Assembly: GCA_020744425.1 (NCBI GenBank)
Contig: JAGMUV010000005.1
Span: forward strand, 930,001 to 994,000
DNA from: Dactylonectria macrodidyma
Lineage: Eukaryota; Ascomycota; Sordariomycetes; Hypocreales; Nectriaceae
Direction: 5' to 3'
Length of the DNA: 64,000 nt
How positions within the stretch are numbered: position 1 is the stretch's first letter; each line of letters begins with the position of its first letter. The notes beneath the pieces are model-generated. The model saw nothing but the letters and a program-made list of their open reading frames with translations. It was not told the origin of the DNA and ran no database searches. Shown piece by piece: positions 56,968-64,000 of this stretch. The translations under genes and the position numbers were made by a program.

Positions 56968-59523
56968 ATGCCGGAATCGTCAGGAAGCAGCAGCCGTCGC
57001 CGCAGCCTCCGCGTGCCCCATCGGCGCTCCGGCGGCGGATCGTCGTCCTCGCGTTCTCATTCCGATCGATCGTCATCCCACCGGTCCTCCGCCGCCTTGG
57101 ACGAAGCCCGGCACCCGGCCCCGGCTCCCCCCGTCCCAGTCCCCGTCCCCGCTCCGGGCGTTGCCCACTCCCTCCGAGCTCCGTCGTCCCGCTTCTCCCT
57201 CAACGACCAGTTCGCCGCGACTCGCCAGGAGTATTCGCTATGGGACGACGATGGTAGCTCCATCTTCGACCGCGTCACCGTTGCCTCCGGCGCCACTGAC
57301 GACGCTGACGACGCCGACCGCTTCCTCGTCGGCTCTGTCGACAACGGCTTCGGCCTCGTCTCCAAGCCCCGTGATGACGGCTCGGCCCTGAGCCTGTTGT
57401 CCTCCTCCGATGCCCCCGACTGGGACTACTACGACGTCCTCTGCCTGCCCCGTAACGTCGCCGGCGGCCTCTCGCAAGACCAGATCCGCCGCGCCTACCA
57501 CCGCCTCTTCCTCCTCTTCTACCCAGATAGCTACCCGGACCACCTTCGGCCCGTCGCGCGCCAGCAGTTCCTCCGCGCCCAGGAGGCCTTCGAAGCCCTC
57601 ATCGACCCGGCCCGCCGCGCCCGCTACGACCTCGACGTTTTCCTGCATCTCGACCGCCCTGAAGACCCAGCCTGGGCCAGCTACGAGGCCGCGTTTAAGG
57701 ATGCCGTGCGGGACAGGCTGAAGAACGGCGTGCAGACCAACTCTGACCTAGGCCTTCGACTCGACGCGACCAAGTTGAGGGGCAGAGATGGCCGCTTTCA
57801 ATGGCAGAGCGGTCCCCCTCCGCTGAAGCTGCTGGACTTTGCGCTCAGCCAATCCGTTTCGGTCGATCTCCCAGCCCTGCGCAACGTTCTGCAGCCACAG
57901 GTATCACGGCTGGAACGGCTCACTACATCTGCTGAAAAGAAGGGAGAGGACGACGAGGGCGTCCCTCAGCCGGCCATTGTCTCTCAGCCAGCCATTGAAG
58001 CGTGTACTCCCACACTGACGGTACTCGGCTCCGTCTACGGCGTCACCGGAGACCTCTCGCTTATGCCGGCGGCGCTCCTCTACGATCGATATCAACCGCT
58101 GCTGCCCCTGACGATCCCGAGACGCCGGCTCATCCAGCTGGTCGAGAACAAGCTCTCGCCGCTGGCGACGCTACGATACCGACAAGAGTTCGTCAACCAC
58201 GCGCCGCCGCCGCCAGAGGACAAGGCGCAATGGATCAAGACGGCCTTCGAGCTCGAGTCGGAGCTGCTCCCTGAATTATGCGTCACCAGTCGCATCTACC
58301 ACCACGTCGTCCTGCCGGACTGTGCCGAGCCCACCGTCTTCGAGACCAGCGTCCAGGCCTCGCGGCACCACCCCAGGACGCAGCCCCGGATGACTGTCGG
58401 CGCTCACCATGGCGTCCTCAACGGCACGGTGTTTGCGCGTGCCGACACCGGCGACTGGGCGCTGGGACCGGGCTGGCTCTCGAAGTTGAGGATGAACCGG
58501 AAGGTTTTCAGCGCCGACGAGCCCCTAGAGACGGCCCCAAGCCTAGAGCTGGGCTTCCGGAGCGGCCCTCCAGACCGAGTCCCCGCGCCGGACTCGCCGC
58601 ACAACGACAAGGGAATCCGGGGCTTGGACAACGAGCTCGAAGCCTGCGAAGACGGAACCTGGGCCGTATCCGCGGCCGCCACCCCGGGTGCCGTGCGGGG
58701 CTTCGTCCGGTACAGCAAGGATCTCTCGCTGCCGTCCCGGGGCCCGGCGTCAGCCCGTGTCGAGGTCGAGCTGTGCTCCAGCACCCTCCGGGACCGCTAC
58801 TTGGCCCTCCGCAACCTCTGGTCAGTCGGCCGCTTCGCCCGGCTCGGCCTCGAGGTCGGCGTCAGCCTGCACAGCCTGCACGTCTCGGTGTACTGGTCGC
58901 GCCTGGGCCAGCGCCTCAGCGTGCCGCTGCTCGTCGCACCGCAGTCCGTCCTCTCCCCGCAAGTCTTCCTCTGGGCCGGCGCCCTGCCCTTCACCGGCCT
59001 CGCCGCCATCCAGCTGCTGCTCCACCACCGCCGGAACCGCGGCTCCGAGTCCGAACCCGACTCCGGCACCAGTCGCCGTCGTCGTCGCCGGGCGTCTTCT
59101 CCAGCCGCAACCGCTCGCGCCGTAGCTCGGAACCGCAACGAAGCCGACAGCGTCACCGTCCTCCTCGCAGGGCCCATCGAGGCGCGCCAGAAGCGCCAGG
59201 CGTCCCTCGGCGGGCTCGTCATTCTAAGCGCAAAGTATGGCGTCCCCGACGCCGACAAGAATCTCGCCGGCGAGCTTGTCGCCGACGTCACCATCGCCCT
59301 GGCCGCCCTCATCGACGACTCCTCCAGCAATACGGCGTCTAGCCTCGTCCTGCCCGGCAGCGTCCGCAAGAGCCGCATCCCGGGCTTCTGGGATCCGGCG
59401 CCTGGCCGCGACAAGACACTTCGCGTGCAATACTCCTTCAGGGGCGTCGAGAACGTTGTCGATGTTCGCGGCCGCGCTGAGTTGGTTCTGCCGCCTCCTC
59501 CTCCACTGCCATCCAAGTCATAG
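56968..59523 (+). CDS. DNAJC11-like J-domain protein
   Basis: An intronless frame of 851 residues starts at the ATG at 56968, the first in frame; a TTG lies upstream. Residues 1-~70 are Ser/Arg/Pro-rich. The J domain spans about 152-217, from 'DYYDVLCLP' to 'ARRARYDLDVF'. The motif that should be His-Pro-Asp reads Tyr-Pro-Asp (185-187, codon TAC at 57520). A long beta-rich middle region follows. The C-terminus matches the DnaJ-C11 C-terminal family (DUF3395): 'AKYGV', 'DVTIALAALIDDS', 'IPGFWDPAPGRDKTLRVQYSFRG'. DNAJC11 proteins associate with mitochondrial membrane-organising complexes. A mitochondrial role here is inference. Loss of the His should abolish classical Hsp70 stimulation. The protein is longer than animal DNAJC11 (about 560 residues). 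It is convergent with the zinc transporter. Confidence 0.88.
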   Translation: MPESSGSSSRRRSLRVPHRRSGGGSSSSRSHSDRSSSHRSSAALDEARHPAPAPPVPVPVPAPGVAHSLRAPSSRFSLNDQFAATRQEYSLWDDDGSSIFDRVTVASGATDDADDADRFLVGSVDNGFGLVSKPRDDGSALSLLSSSDAPDWDYYDVLCLPRNVAGGLSQDQIRRAYHRLFLLFYPDSYPDHLRPVARQQFLRAQEAFEALIDPARRARYDLDVFLHLDRPEDPAWASYEAAFKDAVRDRLKNGVQTNSDLGLRLDATKLRGRDGRFQWQSGPPPLKLLDFALSQSVSVDLPALRNVLQPQVSRLERLTTSAEKKGEDDEGVPQPAIVSQPAIEACTPTLTVLGSVYGVTGDLSLMPAALLYDRYQPLLPLTIPRRRLIQLVENKLSPLATLRYRQEFVNHAPPPPEDKAQWIKTAFELESELLPELCVTSRIYHHVVLPDCAEPTVFETSVQASRHHPRTQPRMTVGAHHGVLNGTVFARADTGDWALGPGWLSKLRMNRKVFSADEPLETAPSLELGFRSGPPDRVPAPDSPHNDKGIRGLDNELEACEDGTWAVSAAATPGAVRGFVRYSKDLSLPSRGPASARVEVELCSSTLRDRYLALRNLWSVGRFARLGLEVGVSLHSLHVSVYWSRLGQRLSVPLLVAPQSVLSPQVFLWAGALPFTGLAAIQLLLHHRRNRGSESEPDSGTSRRRRRRASSPAATARAVARNRNEADSVTVLLAGPIEARQKRQASLGGLVILSAKYGVPDADKNLAGELVADVTIALAALIDDSSSNTASSLVLPGSVRKSRIPGFWDPAPGRDKTLRVQYSFRGVENVVDVRGRAELVLPPPPPLPSKS

Positions 59524-60194
59524 GACTCTTTTCATGCGTGCTTTTTTTTGGTCCACATATATAACGATGTTTCACGAAATCGAAAACGGCTGGAGGGAGA
59601 TGGGATGGTGCATGGCTAGATAGGTCATGCATTATGGATCACCATGTCACCAGGGAGGCTTTAAGGAATACCCATCTCACATATACTGCCATGTTTAGTT
59701 TGGCAGATATCTTAACTTAGTCCTTTGTAAGGCGAAGAAAACAGTACAATAAAGAAATGTTTTGATACAGTATATGACGGTCCGAAACGTCTTCTAGTAG
59801 TGGGATAAGATAACACGCGGGATCTTACGTAGTGAATATCTCAAAGAAGAAGCAAGACTCAAACGACTTGAGACAAAGGAAACACTCGTTATACTGTTGT
59901 AGCGTATCTATCGTACACGATAAGTCCTTTGTAAAGCACCCATTCTGTAGCCATCCCTCTTTAAAGCATGGCACCTGTACTCTCAGCTCGTATCCCGGCC
60001 TAGAATGGTAACCTCGGGGAAAACAAGAACAAACGAAACACATAAACGCCGACCCTTTTGATTATAAAATGTATCCGGCAACGAACGAGAGAACTGGCCT
60101 CATTCCAAGTGTATGCGAGTACCCATTGGGGTACCTCTAGAGTCTAGAATGCCCATCAGAAAACTGACCAGTTGTTTACAAGGGGCATCAATCT
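59524..60194. other. Convergent 3' intergenic region
   Basis: These 671 bases, AT-richer than the flanking genes, separate the J-protein gene (+) and the zinc transporter (-). Only 3' untranslated sequence is expected. Confidence 0.55.
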
Positions 60195-61996
60195 CTAATG
60201 CTCATGCCCATGCCCATGTTCGTGGCCGTGGGCGTGTCCATTGACGCTGTTTACGCTGTGCGATGAGTCGCTAGCACGGCGAGTGGATGAGCCTCTGGAT
60301 GAAGCCTCAACGGTGGTGCAGCAGCCTTGACCCTGGCAGTCCTCAATGCACTCCAAGAGGCAGACCTCGCCCTTGCTTCCGTCGGCACCGTCGAGAGCCA
60401 AGGCGGCAGCTTCCTCGGCTTGCATATGCTTCTGGTCAAGGCAGAACTCGGGCTGGATGGTTGCGCTGTGGATGCCGTAGGCATGGAGACACTTGCGGGC
60501 TCGGCGAGCCAATTCCATGTACTTCTCGCCACTATGCGAGTCAATCGGGAAGGAAACCTGGATATGCATGCTAGCGACGAGCTTGGTGTCGGAGAGCTGC
60601 CAGACGTGAATGTGGTGGCAGGTGATGACACAAGGCAGTCTCTCAATGTCCTGTCGGATGTCTTGGATGCTGACGTGTTCTGGAGTCGCCTGGAGAAGGA
60701 CGCGGGCAGTGGCACGGGTGAGGGGAATCGATGTCTTGAGAATAATGGCAGTGATGAAGAGTGACACGGCGGGATCAGCGTAGAGCTTGCCGGGCCAGTT
60801 CGTGAGCCAGATGATGAGAGCAGTAGCCATGACACCAATGTTTCCCAGAGCATCGCCGATGACGTGCAACACCATGGCGTTCATTCCCATATCGTCATGG
60901 CTGTGTCCACCCTTCTTGCCAGGCTTTCGGGGCAGCGTGTGGTTGTGGCCTTGGTGCACGCTCGAGTCACGTCGTGGACGGCCGGGGCCTGAGTGGGAGT
61001 GAGCCGGCTGCTTGTGGGCACTGAGAGAACTGCCGCCTTTCTTAACGCCCTGGAGCAGTGGCGACTCTTCATTCGCCTCACCCTCCTCGGCGATGAAAGT
61101 AGCATCGAAGTCGGCCTCGCTATCGCTAGAAGAAGAAGAGTCGCCGGGGGTTGCCATGCTCGCGGCGATGATATCTTGGCGGAAGCTGGCGGGGTGGATG
61201 CTCATGTCCTCGATGCTGGCTAGGCGTGAATGTCCAGTCTTACTAGAACGGCGGTTGTCGCGACCTCGGCCAATACGGCCAGTGCTTGATTCGTCCCTGG
61301 AGTGCGTGTGGTCGTCGAAGCGGATGCGGCGAGAGCCTTCGGAGGTCTCCCCATGGGAATGCAGGCCGGCGCGACCCTCCTCCTCGTCGTGCGCGTGATT
61401 GTGCGAGTGGCCGTGTTCATGATCGTGATCATCGTGGTCATGATCGCCGTGAGAGTGTCCGTGAGCGTGGCCGTGGCCGCCGAGGACGAAGAATCCGACG
61501 AGGTTAGAGAAAAGGCCAGCCGAGCCAACAATTAGCATGAGCTGGGGGTTGTTGATCTCCGGGGGTTCGATGAATCGGGTGAGAGCTTCGAGGATGATGG
61601 AGACGCAGAGGGCAATAAGGAAGACGGCATTGAAGAAGGCACCAAGAATCTCGGCGCGCACCCACTACGGACGGATTAGCAGCGCGTTGACGCAGGGACG
61701 AATTGGAAAACTTACACCAAAGGTGAATTCGTCAGTCGTCGCCTTTTGCGCGGCCGATACAGCCCAGAGACCAATGATGAGCGAAATGATGTCGTTGAGC
61801 TGGGACATTGATTAGTCGACGATACAATTCGCAGGCGCAAGGCGGTTCTTACCATGTGGAAGGCATCGGCCATGAGAGCTAGCGAGTGGGCGAGAAATCC
61901 TGTGGTGAGCTCGAGGACGAAGAAGGCCGTGTCAAGAGCAATCATGACCTTGATGCGAGTGCTCTTGGACCAGGCCATCTTCTGGAGAAGTCCCAT
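60195..61996 (-). CDS. zrc1: Zinc transporter, cation diffusion facilitator family (Zrc1/Cot1-like)
   Basis: Three exons (61996-61853, 61799-61716, 61664-60195) with introns of 53 and 51 bases encode 565 residues. Six membrane helices are expected. The zinc-site motif of helix 2, HxxxD ('FHMLND', His47 to Asp51), spans the first splice junction. Helix 5 has 'HVIGDALGN'. Between helices 3 and 4 lies a run of His/Asp/Gly ('HGHAHGHSHGDHDHDDH'), followed by a long Ser-rich cytosolic loop (~150-290). A cytosolic ferredoxin-like domain follows, and the tail ends in a second His-rich run ('HAHGHEHGHGHEH'). The family exchanges Zn2+ for H+. Zrc1/Cot1 load zinc into the vacuole and protect against excess metal. 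Vacuolar location is inferred from similarity. Confidence 0.92.
61375..61480 (-). repeat. His/Asp codon repeat in the zinc transporter
   Basis: Alternating His, Gly and Asp codons (CAT/CAC, GGC, GAT/GAC) encode the metal-binding loop between helices 3 and 4. Confidence 0.8.
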
Positions 61997-64000
61997 GATG
62001 AGGGACGATGGTCGCCGACGAGGGCGTTCAGGCGATGGTGACGGGCTCAGTTGACGTTGAGTAAAGCTGACGGGCTCTGGCGATGGTGATGGTGGAGGAG
62101 AAGGAAGGGAGAGTTTAGTAGTGGGCGGGGAGCGAGATTTCAGGTGGTTTGCGATGACGGAATGCGACGGAGCAGACGTAAACCGAGCGATCTCTGAGAG
62201 TTAGGCGCTGTAGGTACTCTAAGTACTGGGTACGGGTACACGCAGCAGGGCCTTGAATTGGGCCCAGCGGGCCTCAGACTAGCGATCTAGGGAGCGAGCA
62301 GCCGAATCAAGGGCGTGTCCGGCGGGCTACTGGTTGAGGCTTGCGCTAAGGCAAGGGTATGCTGAAAAATGTGGTGCTGAATGTGCGAAAAGGGACAGAG
62401 ATGGACAGAGAGGGACAGAAAGGGAGGTTCCTGCAAGGCAAGGAGATGTCTCAGATGGGTAATGATATTAGGCCAGCCCCCAGACAGAATTAAAACCGTG
62501 TCAAAAAAAAAAAAAGAAAGTGACAGATGTATGGAGGTGCAAAGAAAGAAAAAGAATGCAAAGGTAGCAGAATATCTAGGTAACCAGCACTCCGTACAAA
62601 CAGTGCCCAAGGTCCCTACCTAACCTAAGAAAGAGGCTGCATCCTTCATGGAATGGGCAAAATTCAATCCAATGTTATCCACTTCCCCCGACGCCTCAGG
62701 CAGCCTCATTGCTTGCTTGCAAGGTTACGGGCTACTAGCTGCGGCCCATTAGCGGAAGGGACTGGAAGGGACAGCTTTTTTGCGGTGGTGGCGACGGCAC
62801 AGGTGAGCTTCGCGACGCCTGGTTGGTGGAAGCAAATAGATGACGGATAGAGCAAAAATGGCTGAGACTACTGGCAATAGCAGCAGTGCCACAGGAGAAA
62901 GCTGCAGCTGATTGCTACCTCATTCGTACCTTACTCAGGAGTACAGATGTACATATTGTCATGATTGCCAAAGCTCAAACTCAACCCTCAAAGCAAGCAT
63001 CAACCTAAACAAAGATCCAACATTCAATGGCCGGGCAATGCCTGCGAAAAGTACCTAATTTGGTAACTTATTACCATCGGACTGAGCGCGGAGCAAATGC
63101 CCACTCTGCCTGTGATACAACCTCCACCTTGACGCCACCCTAACGCCAGCCCGCCACAAGCACACACTCAACGCACGGAACGGGTCGTTTTGTTTCAGAG
63201 AAACAGACAGAAGAGGGCAGGAAAAGGAAAATCTTGCCTGATTCAAAAATGAAAAAGAAACAAAATGCGTTCGAATCTGCAGCTAGCAAGGGAATTTCAA
63301 TGGTCTATTCGTGAACATGTGTAAGTGGATCCGAGCCCATACCAGTTCCAGGCCAGGATGGGCGCGAACTAGGCACTCCTAGCCGTGTTAGCTCAAAGCC
63401 TGCCGTCCATTTGGGGATTACGGGAGCTCCTTTTAGATGGGGTTGGTGGACGTGGGAGCATCAGGAGCCCAAGACGTAGCAATGGGCAAGTTCTTCGTAC
63501 ATCGGTAGTCTCGTTGTAGTGTCAAGGCATGGACCAGCATCAACAAGTGCCGACGGTGTGTTGTCAAGAATCCATCCTAGACCAGGCTGTTCTATTTCCA
63601 TGACCCGTCTCCTTCTAGCCGAGTCCAACTCTACAATACAAGCGTAACAGGTGAATAGACGCCTCTGGTTTCACTACCGGTGCTCCCCGATGATGCCCCG
63701 ACACAAGAAGTCGTGCATCCAGATCAACCCAAACAGCAGACTGGTTCGTCCGCACCCACCTGCGTACTGTGCTCCACCACTGCAGGCTCGGGTCCAGGAG
63801 GAGCCCCTCAAAACGGAATTCGTCGAATCGAATCAGAGATCTGCAGCCAAACCGAGCCGGGGACGACCTCCAGCATCCTCGTCGGTTCGGCGCGGATGCC
63901 TCTGTTCCCGATCGCCTGTTGCCACTTGATGAGTGAGCCTCCTCCGGCTTCGGGGCGAAATATGTACGGTAGTAGACAACAAGAAACATCGCCCTGCCAT
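61997..64000. other. Upstream region of the zinc transporter; no gene seen
   Basis: The first few hundred bases should be the transporter promoter. A poly-A run lies at about 62503-62515. A minus-strand frame at 63615-63989 has no recognisable feature. Nothing else can be supported to the window end. Confidence 0.5.

Noticed and set aside
41219..62596. Repeated TACGGAGTAC-like motifs (41219, 48964, 62588)
   Set aside because: Only a few partial matches occur, without consistent spacing to genes. Enrichment could not be tested.

Overview
The window looks like chromosomal DNA of a filamentous ascomycete, most likely a Sordariomycete. The introns are short (43-68 bases), with GTRAGT-like donors and CTAAC/CTGAC branch sites. 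Coding DNA is GC-rich. The gene set includes fungal STAND (NACHT-ankyrin) and HET proteins, a fungal-type transcription factor and an expanded G1 cyclin. I found no rRNA, tRNA, CRISPR array, bacterial operon or intact transposon.

Left block (0-8.5 kb): three housekeeping genes. These are a BRD8/Bdc1-type bromodomain protein of the NuA4 type (+), the GPI-anchor glycosyltransferase Gpi3/PIG-A (-) and the ribosome-biogenesis helicase Dbp6 (+). The last two are divergent and share a 460-bp promoter. Middle-left block (9.8-29.3 kb): an accessory island. It holds a C2H2-finger protein, a small secreted protein, a three-exon NACHT-ankyrin STAND protein, a membrane-protein pseudogene with two nonsense codons, a hemerythrin-type HHE protein, a GDSG serine-protease-like pseudogene with two nonsense codons and a frameshift, a nucleoside-phosphorylase-HET fusion and an unrecognised protein. 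NACHT and HET proteins act in allorecognition and regulated cell death in fungi, so this resembles a turning-over recognition locus.

The housekeeping context resumes with cyclophilin PPIL3/Cyp10 (-) and a Cln-type G1 cyclin (-). Then comes about 16.9 kb (33.56-50.5 kb) with no convincing protein gene. It is not AT-rich. It contains polypurine, G-quadruplex-like, GT and short tandem repeats. After it lie a six-exon fungal transcription factor with no visible Zn2Cys6 cluster (-), a 4-kb gene-poor stretch with a possible relic, a DNAJC11-like J protein whose HPD motif reads YPD (+), and a His-rich vacuolar-type zinc transporter of the CDF family (-).

The genes do not form one pathway. All functional calls rest on motif reading and remembered families, because no search could be run. 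Exon joins were checked by hand for GT-AG borders and frame. Starts were placed at the first suitable ATG, because several of the long reading frames open on non-ATG codons.
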